Made by a program: the position numbers and the translations under genes
Notes under the pieces: model-generated
What the model was told of the DNA's origin: nothing
Database searches by the model: none
Seen by the model: the letters and a program-made list of their open reading frames with translations, nothing else
Shown here: piece by piece, positions 7,030-15,101 of the stretch
Position numbering within the stretch: the stretch's first letter is position 1
Layout: each line of letters starts with the position of its first letter
Assembly: GCA_903923395.1 (NCBI GenBank)
Contig: CAIXXM010000083.1
Span: 1 to 64,000, forward strand
Direction: 5' to 3'
DNA from: an uncultured Acidobacteriia bacterium
GTDB taxonomy: Bacteria > Acidobacteriota > Terriglobia > Bryobacterales > Bryobacteraceae
DNA: 64,000 nt

Positions 7030-8133
7030 CTAGGCTGCGGCCGCCATCATCCGGCCCGCGCCCGCTTCCCAAACTGTCCTCACCAGCTTGTTGCCTTCAA
7101 TTTCCACAAGATCATCGGGGATCGCCGGGCCATTGCCTCCAAATCCAAGCGGCACGCCCGACCGGATCGCAGTTTCCACCAAAGCGGAGTAGTCTGTCAC
7201 CTCATCCAATCCGGTGAACAGAAGATGAGTGGGGTGCAAGCTCTGGTATCTTTCCATCACCCGGCATAGATCGGCAGAACGGCTGTCCGCCCTTAGGACA
7301 AAATGCTTTTCCATATCCGGGTAGAGCCGCAAAAACCTCTCCCACGCGGACAATTCGGTGGTATCTGAAGGCGAAAGACCGGGGGTATCGATCAGCGCCA
7401 ACCCCCGCCAGCGGTCGCCCGCCAGGGCTAAATGTAGAGATTCCACCGTTTCGTACCAATTGAAAGGCACACCCAGAATCGCCGCATAGCGAGCCATCTG
7501 TTCCGCGCCACCCACCGGATGCACCCCCGCGGAGTAGATGCGAACCGGCGTTCTGGCTTCGAGTCCAAACCGAAAGGCGATCTTCACCAGGGTGCTCGTC
7601 TTGCCCCGCCCAGGTGGACCAAGCAGAGCAACCGTCCGGCCCTCGCCCGCCTTGACAGGAGCAAAGTGGCGAATTTTGACCCTCTCGCACAACTCCGTTT
7701 GGACGGCCAAATGGGCTGGCTCGTCGCGCAGTACTGCCGCCGCAGCAATCTCTCTGGCTGTCTCCGGCTGCAGACCGCCTCTCATCAACTGCTCCGCTGC
7801 AGGCTGCCAGGGCTCGTCAGTTACCGATGCCGGTCCGGAACGGAAGGCAGTTCGAAGCGCTGCAATCTCACCACGCAGTTCCTCCAGTGGATTATTTGGC
7901 TTCTGCATGGCTGACTGCAGGAGCGACTGAAAGCCCAGTGACTGCGCCGGACGTACAGGCTCTTCGCGCTGTAACAGCGGATCGTAGGCGAATGTAACTT
8001 CCAGCCGCCCGAAGGAACGCATCTCCGCCGGAGCCGGGCGCGAGTTCAGCAGCATGGCATCCGCCCCGAGTTCTCTGCGCGCCAGATCCAATGCAGCTGG
8101 CACATTACTGGCGAAGTAAGTTTTCATTTCCAT
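7030..8133 (-). CDS. flhF: Flagellar SRP-like GTPase FlhF, with altered G motifs
   Basis: 367 residues. The N-terminal segment (MKTYFASNVPAALDLARRELG) and the domain order B-N-G fit FlhF, which places flagella and recruits FliF. The P-loop is GPPGRGKTST (172-181). The G3 motif reads DTPGL (249-253) instead of the usual DTAGR, and the G4 motif reads TGLD (307-310) instead of TKLD, so the guanine-contacting Lys is replaced. Start at 8133 is supported by AAGGAG seven bases upstream, which overlaps the flhA stop codon. The usual partner flhG does not follow; fliA comes next. Identity is likely from synteny plus sequence; GTP specificity is doubtful. Confidence 0.9.
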   Translation of the reverse strand: MEMKTYFASNVPAALDLARRELGADAMLLNSRPAPAEMRSFGRLEVTFAYDPLLQREEPVRPAQSLGFQSLLQSAMQKPNNPLEELRGEIAALRTAFRSGPASVTDEPWQPAAEQLMRGGLQPETAREIAAAAVLRDEPAHLAVQTELCERVKIRHFAPVKAGEGRTVALLGPPGRGKTSTLVKIAFRFGLEARTPVRIYSAGVHPVGGAEQMARYAAILGVPFNWYETVESLHLALAGDRWRGLALIDTPGLSPSDTTELSAWERFLRLYPDMEKHFVLRADSRSADLCRVMERYQSLHPTHLLFTGLDEVTDYSALVETAIRSGVPLGFGGNGPAIPDDLVEIEGNKLVRTVWEAGAGRMMAAAA

Positions 8134-8144
8134 AAGTCATCTCC

Positions 8145-10211
8145 TTACTGAATCACTCCCAGAGAAATCACCTTCACACCTGCCGGGACCTCGTTATGTC
8201 CCAGAAAGAAAAGATTCGGAATGGACGCCTCGGCAATCTGACGGAGGAAGTAACGGCAAGTGGAACTGGTGATTGCGATCGCGGGCATCTCCAGGTTGCC
8301 AACGCTCCGTGTTAGTCGCGTCAGTACATCCTTCACCACAACAGGACCCAGGGATAAGTTACTGTTCGATTCGCCATGTTCCACACCGCTCTGTATCACC
8401 TGCTCCAGCTGGGAATCGACAAAGTAGGCCGATAAGTCACCATTAAAGTTCAGATAAGGCTTCACCACAGCGCGCCGGATGGCCTGTCTGACATACTCAG
8501 TCAAAAGCACAGGATTTCTGGTGGAGGGTGCTGCCTCGCCCAAAGCTTCCAGAATGGAAACAGCATCGCGGATAGAAACCCGCTCGCGCAGAAGATTCTG
8601 AAACACACGCTGCACCGTGGCGAGCGGCAGCAGCTTTGGCACTAGATCTTCCACGACCTTTGCGTTTTCAACGCCCACACGGTCGAGTACTTTCTTAGCT
8701 TCCTGCCGCGTGAATAACTCACTGGCGTAGCGCTTGATCAGTTCAGAAAGATGCGTGGTCATTACGCTGACGGGGTCCACGACGGTATAACCCATCGCAC
8801 GGACGGCATCCGCGCTCTGCGAGGGAATCCAGAATGCTGTAACACCAAAGGCGGGGTCTTTCGTCGGCCGTCCGCCAGGAGGAGGGTCGGCACTGGTCAC
8901 CGGAATAGCAAGATCCTGGCCTTGGGGCAGTTCGAAGCGGGCGATTTCGGTACCCTTCAGGGACACCATGTAATCCCGGGCACGCAGGTTCAGGTTGTCA
9001 CACACGCGCACGGCAGGCAGCAGAAAGCCAAGATCCGTGGCCAGTTGTTTCCGAATCGTCGCAATGCGCTTTAGGACGGGAGAATTGACGCCTTCCGCAA
9101 TGTAAGTCAGTAGACCAACGCCAACTTCCACAGCGAGCAACTCCACACGGAGAAGATCTTCCAGGTTTTCCTTCTGCGGCTTGACTTCCGGAGTCTCACT
9201 CTTGCCGGCAGCTGCGTCTACACTCTGTTTCATTCGCCACCCGGCGGTGCCAAGCGCCGCACCCATGAGAAAGAACGGGATCTTCGGTAATCCAGGCAAC
9301 AGGGCCAGTGCAACCAGGACACCGCTGGCGAGAAGAAGTGGCTGGGAAGCGCCGAATACCTGGCGCTGCACTTCTGCGCCAAGGCGGTTGTCTGACGTCG
9401 CCCGCGTGACGATCATGCCGCCGGAGATGGAAATCATCAGCGCCGGAATCACTGTCACCAGACCATCCCCGATTGTGAGAATCGTATAAGTCTGCAGCGC
9501 CTTCATCACATCCACGCCGTGTTGAAAGACACCAATCAGAAGTCCGGCAATGATATTGATGCCTGTGATCAGGATGCCTGCCACGGCATCCCGCTGGGTA
9601 AACCGGCTGGCACCATCCATGGCACCATAGAACTCCGATTCTGAAGCTAACTGCTTCCGCCGGCGCCGCGCCTCATTCTCATCAATCAGCCCGGCATTCA
9701 AGTCGGAATCAATCGACATCTGCTTGCCCGGCATCGCATCCAGGGTGAATCTGGCGGTCACCTCTGAGATGCGGACGGCACCGTGGTTGATCACAACATA
9801 CTGAATCGCGATCAGAACCAGAAAGATGACTGTACCGACGATGTAATTCCCGCCCACAACGAAATTTCCGAAGGCTTCGATCACATCACCTGCGGCTGAA
9901 GGGCCAGTATGTCCATTTAGAAGAATCAAGCGGGACGAGGATACATTCAATGCCAGCCGGAATAGAGTCAGCAAGAGCAACATTGTGGGGAACACGTTAA
10001 ATTCGGTTGGCTTCGTGATGTACATCGCGACCATCAACACCACGACGGACATCATGATGTCTGTGACCAGCAGCAAGTCCAGCAACATGCCGGGCATTGG
10101 CGTGATGAGTGCCAGCAGAATCGCCAGCACGGCGATGGGCACCGCAAATTCCTGCAACACTTGCAGCGCGCTCTGCAAACCCGAAGCTTTGACTGTCGGA
10201 CTGGCCGTCAC
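8145..10211 (-). CDS. flhA: Flagellar export gate protein FlhA
   Basis: 688 residues, full family length. The N-terminal half (about 15-325) holds eight predicted membrane helices with the FHIPEP-type cytoplasmic loop (TARFTLDAMPGKQMSIDSDL region); the C-terminal half is the cytoplasmic ring domain that docks chaperone-substrate complexes. It uses the proton motive force to export rod, hook and filament proteins. Translation starts at GTG 10211, which overlaps the flhB stop (GTGA), so the two genes are coupled. It is followed by flhF after 11 bases. Confidence 0.98.
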   Translation of the reverse strand: MTASPTVKASGLQSALQVLQEFAVPIAVLAILLALITPMPGMLLDLLLVTDIMMSVVVLMVAMYITKPTEFNVFPTMLLLLTLFRLALNVSSSRLILLNGHTGPSAAGDVIEAFGNFVVGGNYIVGTVIFLVLIAIQYVVINHGAVRISEVTARFTLDAMPGKQMSIDSDLNAGLIDENEARRRRKQLASESEFYGAMDGASRFTQRDAVAGILITGINIIAGLLIGVFQHGVDVMKALQTYTILTIGDGLVTVIPALMISISGGMIVTRATSDNRLGAEVQRQVFGASQPLLLASGVLVALALLPGLPKIPFFLMGAALGTAGWRMKQSVDAAAGKSETPEVKPQKENLEDLLRVELLAVEVGVGLLTYIAEGVNSPVLKRIATIRKQLATDLGFLLPAVRVCDNLNLRARDYMVSLKGTEIARFELPQGQDLAIPVTSADPPPGGRPTKDPAFGVTAFWIPSQSADAVRAMGYTVVDPVSVMTTHLSELIKRYASELFTRQEAKKVLDRVGVENAKVVEDLVPKLLPLATVQRVFQNLLRERVSIRDAVSILEALGEAAPSTRNPVLLTEYVRQAIRRAVVKPYLNFNGDLSAYFVDSQLEQVIQSGVEHGESNSNLSLGPVVVKDVLTRLTRSVGNLEMPAIAITSSTCRYFLRQIAEASIPNLFFLGHNEVPAGVKVISLGVIQ

Positions 10212-11272
10212 TTACGTCCTCCCTGTTGATTCATCAGCCGGAAGATGTATGCCAGAATCTCCGCGACCGCCTTATAGAGAGCGGCTGGAATCTCCTGCCC
10301 AACCTCCACAGATTTATACAGTGCCTGCGCGAGGGGAGGATTCTCAACAATCGGTACAAGATTTTCAATGGCTCTTTGCCGGATGCGGAACGCGAGGTAG
10401 TTTTTACCCTTGGCGACCACCAGCGGGGCACCCATCCCAGCCTCCCACTTGATGGCGACCGCGTAGTGTGTCGGGTTGGTAATCACTGCTGTCGCGGTCG
10501 CAACATCCTTCATCATGTTTCTGCGCCGCATTTCGCGCTGCAGTTTCCGGATCTTGGCCTTTACTTCCGGGCTGCCATCGTTCTCCTTCGATTCGTCCTT
10601 GATCTCCTGCTTGCTCATCTTCATCGACTTGGCGAATTTCGCCCGGTCCCGCGCGAGCATGACCATACCTAGAAGCAACAACGCCAAAGCCGACTTCTTC
10701 AGTACATCCGCGATCAAGGCACCTGAGAAGGAAAGAATGCCCGGCAATGACAAAAGCGGCAGCGCGAGAATCGCCGCCATCTGCCCCTTGAGTAAATACC
10801 AGGCGACCGTGAACATCAGCGGAATCAACACAACACCCTGCAAGAAAGCGACTAAGTTCTGACTCGGTAACTGCGCAAGCTTCGCCGCCGGGTTCAGCTT
10901 GTCAAACGAAGGAGCGAATTTGGCAAGGCTAATTCCGAAGTCTGTCGCCAAGAGATTCAAAATAAGAATCGCCAATAGAAGAGCAGCACCCAACCCAGCC
11001 AGTGGCAGGAATACGGGTTTCGATAGGTTCCAGATCATCGCCATCAGGTCAACGGGGTTGATCTCCGGACGGAACGCGGCGTGGAAGCAGGCCGCCGTAG
11101 CCTGTCTAACGCGGTTCATCCAACCGGGCAGAGCAGAAGAAGCAACCAGAACGAAGGTCAGAAACTGGAAGGCCGAAACAAACTCCCGCGCTGAGGGAAA
11201 GCGCCCGTCTTCCCGGGCCTTTGCCTTTCGCTTCGGCGTCGGTTGCTCTGTCTTCTGGGATTCATCCGCCAT
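10208..11272 (-). CDS. flhB: Flagellar export switch protein FlhB
   Basis: 354 residues. Four membrane helices follow a charged N terminus (QPTPKRKAKAREDG), and the cytoplasmic domain contains the autocleavage motif NPTH at 266-269, where FlhB cuts itself to change export from hook to filament substrates. FliK, encoded upstream in the same operon, triggers that switch. The gene abuts fliR (stop of fliR at 11273) and overlaps flhA by four bases. All key residues are intact. Confidence 0.98.
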   Translation of the reverse strand: MADESQKTEQPTPKRKAKAREDGRFPSAREFVSAFQFLTFVLVASSALPGWMNRVRQATAACFHAAFRPEINPVDLMAMIWNLSKPVFLPLAGLGAALLLAILILNLLATDFGISLAKFAPSFDKLNPAAKLAQLPSQNLVAFLQGVVLIPLMFTVAWYLLKGQMAAILALPLLSLPGILSFSGALIADVLKKSALALLLLGMVMLARDRAKFAKSMKMSKQEIKDESKENDGSPEVKAKIRKLQREMRRRNMMKDVATATAVITNPTHYAVAIKWEAGMGAPLVVAKGKNYLAFRIRQRAIENLVPIVENPPLAQALYKSVEVGQEIPAALYKAVAEILAYIFRLMNQQGGRK

Positions 11273-12067
11273 TTAGCCTGTATGCCCCCCACTAAGCAGA
11301 CGTTCGATGATTCCCATTCCCTGGTTCACGGCATCGAGAAAGAACCGCGGGTAGAAGCGCACAAGAGGAGCGAGAAGCAACATACTGGCCGCGAGCTTTA
11401 CGGGAAAAGTGAGTTGCGTAAGTTGCAACGCGGGCTGCAGACGACCGAAGACGGCAAGCAGGATGTCGGCAAGCAGCAGTAACACCATCACCGGAGCCGC
11501 CAAACGGAGACCGGACACGAAAATCGTATTCCCAAGATGAATGATTGCATCACCTGAGCCAGGCGGAATTCTGGCGGCACCAGGCGGTGAGAAGACCAGA
11601 CTTTCTGCCAGGACGCGGAAGAAGATGCGGTCCGTGCCACTGCAAAAGAAGAGTACGGCAGCCAGCAACTGGGCGCTGGTGACAAGAACAGGGGAATCCG
11701 CGCCACTCATCGGATCAATGGTAGATGCGTAGGCAAAGCCTGCCTGCAAACTGACTAACTGGGCGGCGAATTGAAATATCTCAAGCACGACACTTACCAC
11801 CACGCCGATCGCCAGCCCGAGAGAGATTTCCGCCGCAAGTCCTGATACGAGCTTTGGGATATTCATATCGGAATGAGTCGGGCGCGCGGCCCATACGGGC
11901 CACAATGCGGCGGTGATTACCAGACACAAAATGATCTTCGCGGGTGCGGGAGTCGCACGCATACCGGGAAGTGGCATAAAGGCGAGGACGGCGCCGATCC
12001 TGGCGAAGGTAAAGAGGAAGCCGAATAATACCGCATCGTCTAAAACATTGAATGGATTACTTCGCAT
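11273..12067 (-). CDS. fliR: Flagellar export protein FliR
   Basis: About 264 residues with six strongly hydrophobic segments, starting with FGFLFTFARIGAVLAFMPLPG, the usual FliR opening. It forms the export gate with FliP and FliQ. I place the start at the ATG at 12067, which overlaps the end of fliQ by 11 bases; a further in-frame ATG at 12115 lies deep inside fliQ and adds residues without family character. Neighbours fliP, fliQ, flhB and flhA confirm identity. Confidence 0.95.
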   Translation of the reverse strand: MRSNPFNVLDDAVLFGFLFTFARIGAVLAFMPLPGMRATPAPAKIILCLVITAALWPVWAARPTHSDMNIPKLVSGLAAEISLGLAIGVVVSVVLEIFQFAAQLVSLQAGFAYASTIDPMSGADSPVLVTSAQLLAAVLFFCSGTDRIFFRVLAESLVFSPPGAARIPPGSGDAIIHLGNTIFVSGLRLAAPVMVLLLLADILLAVFGRLQPALQLTQLTFPVKLAASMLLLAPLVRFYPRFFLDAVNQGMGIIERLLSGGHTG

Positions 12068-12326
12068 AGCGGTGTAAGTTCCCGAGAATGTCGGCGGTGT
12101 ACCACATGGACTCATGAAGCATCCAGGGCATCAGCAATAATGAGCCGGCGAGGAACGCCATCAGCCGGGGAATTGCAGAGAAACTGGAATCCTGTATAGA
12201 GGTCAGGACCTGCAGCAGACTCATCACTATTCCCACGATGAAGCCGATAGCCAGCAGTGGTGCACTCACCCAGAAGGCGGTCAGGAACATCGCTCCGATC
12301 GTGTGCGTGACAGACTCGGGGGTCAC
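12057..12326 (-). CDS. fliQ: Flagellar export protein FliQ
   Basis: 89 residues, with two membrane helices (about 15-40 and 52-75) and the family pattern SLLQVLTSIQDSSFSAIPR in the loop. It builds the helical export gate around FliP and FliR. Its start overlaps the fliP stop by four bases and its end overlaps the fliR start. Confidence 0.96.
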   Translation of the reverse strand: MTPESVTHTIGAMFLTAFWVSAPLLAIGFIVGIVMSLLQVLTSIQDSSFSAIPRLMAFLAGSLLLMPWMLHESMWYTADILGNLHRYAK

Positions 12327-12988
12327 TGGACGAAGCCTTTCATCAATGACCCGACCGTGATATTCCAGCCATCGACCAGCACGAACAGAAGGATCTTGAA
12401 TGGCGCCGAGACCATGGCAGGCGGTAACTGCACCATGCCAATAGAGAGCGTCACGGATGCCACCACGATGTCGATCAGAAGGAACGGCAGGAACAGCACG
12501 GCACCGATTTGAAATCCAGCGCGCATCTCGGACAAGATGTAGGCAGGCGCGATTATTCGTAATTCGAGATCATTGATATTCCTCGGTGCCGGCGAACGGG
12601 TTATCTCCAGAAAGAGCTTGAGGTCTTTATCGCGAACATAACGGGCCAGAAATATCTTCAACGGCTTTGCTGCGGCGTCCAGTGTTTGCGAGGCATTCAG
12701 AGTACCGTTTTCCATAGGCTTCCAGGCTTGCTCATAAATCTGACTTACCGTTGGTGCCGAGACCGTTAGCGCAAGGAACAGCGCCATTCCCGTGAGGACC
12801 TGGTTCGATGGCACCGTTTGTGTCCCCAGTGCCTGTCGCAGGAAGTGCAAGACGATGGAGATCCTGAGGAATGGTGTCAGTGACATCACAATGGCGGGCA
12901 GCAATGTCAGCACCGTCAACAACAGGACGATCTGCATGGGCGTGCTCAGGCCCGCACTTGTTGAAATATCGAACGTGGCGGCCTTCAT
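12323..12988 (-). CDS. fliP: Flagellar export protein FliP
   Basis: About 221 residues. The FliP signatures are clear: SLTPFLRISIVLHFLRQALGT, QVLTGMALFL and, near the end, MVSAPFKILLFVLVDGWNI. The start is the ATG at 12988, which overlaps the fliO stop (ATGA). From this start the protein reaches its first membrane helix after about 18 residues and has no cleavable signal peptide before it, unlike enterobacterial FliP; upstream in-frame codons lie within fliO and are not hydrophobic. It is the core subunit of the export gate. Confidence 0.96.
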   Translation of the reverse strand: MKAATFDISTSAGLSTPMQIVLLLTVLTLLPAIVMSLTPFLRISIVLHFLRQALGTQTVPSNQVLTGMALFLALTVSAPTVSQIYEQAWKPMENGTLNASQTLDAAAKPLKIFLARYVRDKDLKLFLEITRSPAPRNINDLELRIIAPAYILSEMRAGFQIGAVLFLPFLLIDIVVASVTLSIGMVQLPPAMVSAPFKILLFVLVDGWNITVGSLMKGFVQ

Positions 12989-13254
12989 ACTTGTTGTTCC
13001 TTTTCCACGAGGGTGATCTGGCATGCTCCCGGACCCAGGGCAACCAGGTAATTCCTATTACCCACGCGGACCAGATGCAGTGTTTGTTGCGGCCCCAGCG
13101 GGATGCGTTCAACTGACTCCATCATGCGCGGCAATCCGGCACGTCCAGCGACACGTTGAAAGGAAGCAAGCCCGCGCTGCCGCATGAGGTACAACATGCC
13201 GCAGAGCAGGAGAAGCACGAAGGCGACAGCGCCAAATGCCTGTAGTTCTTCCAT
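12985..13254 (-). CDS. fliO: FliO-like flagellar export assembly protein
   Basis: 89 residues: one N-terminal membrane helix (about 5-24) followed by a basic cytoplasmic part with the FliO pattern ERIPLGPQQTLHLVRVGNRNYLV. FliO helps FliP oligomerise. It lies in the expected place between fliN and fliP, two bases after fliN. Sequence conservation in this family is low, so the call rests on pattern plus synteny. Confidence 0.88.
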   Translation of the reverse strand: MEELQAFGAVAFVLLLLCGMLYLMRQRGLASFQRVAGRAGLPRMMESVERIPLGPQQTLHLVRVGNRNYLVALGPGACQITLVEKEQQV

Positions 13255-13256
13255 GG

Positions 13257-13505
13257 TCAGCGGTCCAAGTTAAAGTCCGTGATACGGACTCCCAAAATGC
13301 TTTCAATAATCACAATCTCTCCGAAGGCAATCAATTTGCCGCCAATGTAGATATCGATGTTTTCGCCCGCGGATCTGCCCATTTCGATCACGCTTCCTTC
13401 TTCGAGAGCAAGAATCTCTGACATCTTGCTCCACCTCTTGTCGAGCAGGACCTCGACCTCCATGGGCATATCCGCAATGTGCGCAACTTCTTCCGCTGGG
13501 CGCAT
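13257..13505 (-). CDS. fliN: Flagellar motor switch protein FliN
   Basis: 82 residues, a minimal SpoA/FliN domain: ADMPMEVEVLLDKRWSKMSE, then LEEGSVIEMGRSAGENIDIY and FGEIVIIESILGVRITDF. It forms the lower C-ring and helps dock the export ATPase complex. It starts three bases after the flgE stop codon. It is distinct from the longer FliN-containing protein at 5420-6256, so the C-ring may contain two SpoA-type subunits. Confidence 0.95.
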   Translation of the reverse strand: MRPAEEVAHIADMPMEVEVLLDKRWSKMSEILALEEGSVIEMGRSAGENIDIYIGGKLIAFGEIVIIESILGVRITDFNLDR

Positions 13506-13508
13506 AAC

Positions 13509-14768
13509 TTACTGCTTGAGCGCGAGAACCGCCTGCAGAATCTCGTCTTGCGTTGTAATGACCTTCGAGTCAGCCTGGTAACCGCGCTGGTAAGTCAGCA
13601 GGTGGGTGAATTCCTCCGCGATATCCACAGTGGAAGTCTCCAGAGCACCGCCCACGACTGACCCCTGTGTCCCAACACCGGCAGCACTAATGACGGGTGC
13701 GGAGGTTGCCGCAGTGACCGCGAACTGGTTTCCACTCAAGGCGACGAGAGAATCTGGGTTCACGACGGTTGCTGTTGCGAGTTGCCCAACTGCCACCGTC
13801 GAGCCATCCGAGTAGTTCGCATCGAGCTTCCCCTGATCCCCAATATTCACGCTGACTAACTGTGCGGATTGCCAGCCATCGTGGCTGGTGGAACTACTGG
13901 AGGAAGGCTGGCCGAATTGCGTAATTAGAGGACGGCTGTTACTGTCGAGAACATTCCAGTTGAGATTGATCGGATTCGCGCTGTCTGCAAGACTTGTGAT
14001 CGCGATAGGAATCTGACCGTTCGTAGGGAGTCCACTGGTCACCAAGTTGCCACTGGCATCGAAATTGAAGGTGCCCGTAGCAAGTTGGGTCGTTGTCCCG
14101 GTAGCGCCAGTCAGATCAGCCGATGGGATTGTTACGGTGTAAGTCCAGGTATTGGCGGCGGTCTTGGTGAAATCCACATTCAACTGGTGAGTGTTGCCCT
14201 GCGAGTCAATCACAGATACAGGAGTTTGAAAGTCGCCGGAAGAAGAACCTACGGTTCCGTTACTGTTCAGATTCGCGGTCACGGAAAAGTAAGTGCTCGC
14301 CTGCGCCGCCCGCACCGGGCTGCTGGGAAGGACAAGATTACTGGTGGGTCCGGATGGGGTAAGGGTACCGTTCGCGGCTGCATTCCAGCCTTGGACATAG
14401 TCTCCATCTGCTGTGATGAGGTTACCGGAGGCATCGACTTTGAAGGCCCCGTCGCGGGTAAAGACCTGTTGGCCGCCGGAATTCTTCAGGACAAAGAACC
14501 CATTGCCCTGAATGGCGGCATCAAAGTTGCCTCCGGTTGTCTCAAGTGAGCCCTGGGCGAACTGGCGGAAGGTGCGGAGGGCCGAGGAACCAGAAACGTC
14601 GACCTGGTTGTTGATCTGTGACCCGAGTGACTGGTGAACCAGATCCTCGAACGAAATCTGATCCTTCTTGTAGCCGATCGTGTTGAGATTCGCCAGGTTT
14701 GTACTGGTAACATCAATCGCCTGGGCGTTGGCGTTCAGTGCGGAAAGTGCGTTGGAAAAGACGGACAT
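13509..14768 (-). CDS. flgE: Flagellar hook protein FlgE
   Basis: 419 residues. The N-terminal rod/hook motif (NALSALNANAQAIDVTSTNLAN), the central GNFDAAIQGNGFFVL segment and the C-terminal helix (VDIAEEFTHLLTYQRGYQAD) are typical. It is exported by the type III apparatus and polymerises into the hook under the FlgD cap. The middle region is rich in Ser, Thr, Asn and Gly, as expected for the variable D2 domain. It starts 9 bases after flgD ends. Confidence 0.96.
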   Translation of the reverse strand: MSVFSNALSALNANAQAIDVTSTNLANLNTIGYKKDQISFEDLVHQSLGSQINNQVDVSGSSALRTFRQFAQGSLETTGGNFDAAIQGNGFFVLKNSGGQQVFTRDGAFKVDASGNLITADGDYVQGWNAAANGTLTPSGPTSNLVLPSSPVRAAQASTYFSVTANLNSNGTVGSSSGDFQTPVSVIDSQGNTHQLNVDFTKTAANTWTYTVTIPSADLTGATGTTTQLATGTFNFDASGNLVTSGLPTNGQIPIAITSLADSANPINLNWNVLDSNSRPLITQFGQPSSSSSTSHDGWQSAQLVSVNIGDQGKLDANYSDGSTVAVGQLATATVVNPDSLVALSGNQFAVTAATSAPVISAAGVGTQGSVVGGALETSTVDIAEEFTHLLTYQRGYQADSKVITTQDEILQAVLALKQ

Positions 14769-14777
14769 GTTGGCTCC

Positions 14778-15092
14778 TTAGGCTGTTGCGGTCGATGAGG
14801 TTCCCGAGGTTGGAAGCTGCGTTGTCGTGGTTGAGACGGCCTTGCTCAGGGTGTCAGCATCCTGCTTGATCCCGATCAATTGCTCCAATTGGCTGTACTG
14901 TGCGAGTTGTGTTACGAAAGCTGTGCTGTCCATGGGATTCAATGGATCTTGATTCTGGATCTGTGAGACCAGCAATTTGAGGAAGGTTTGCTCGCTCGCG
15001 AGATCCGGTGCCTGCACGGTTCCCGGCGTAGATGTGGTCGTGGTCCCTCCAGTTGCCTGCTGTGTTGTGGTATTTCCTGCAATTGGACTCAT
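14778..15092 (-). CDS. flgD: Flagellar hook-cap protein FlgD, short form
   Basis: 104 residues. After a Thr-rich leader comes the conserved FlgD N-terminal module (EQTFLKLLVSQIQNQDPLNP and FVTQLAQYSQLEQL). The protein then ends in a Thr/Ser-rich tail, without the Tudor and Ig-like domains found in enterobacterial FlgD (about 230 residues). It caps the growing hook. It lies between fliK and flgE as is common. Short FlgD forms are known in other phyla, so it is probably functional. Confidence 0.92.
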   Translation of the reverse strand: MSPIAGNTTTQQATGGTTTTSTPGTVQAPDLASEQTFLKLLVSQIQNQDPLNPMDSTAFVTQLAQYSQLEQLIGIKQDADTLSKAVSTTTTQLPTSGTSSTATA

Positions 15093-15101
15093 GCGGTCTC
15101 C

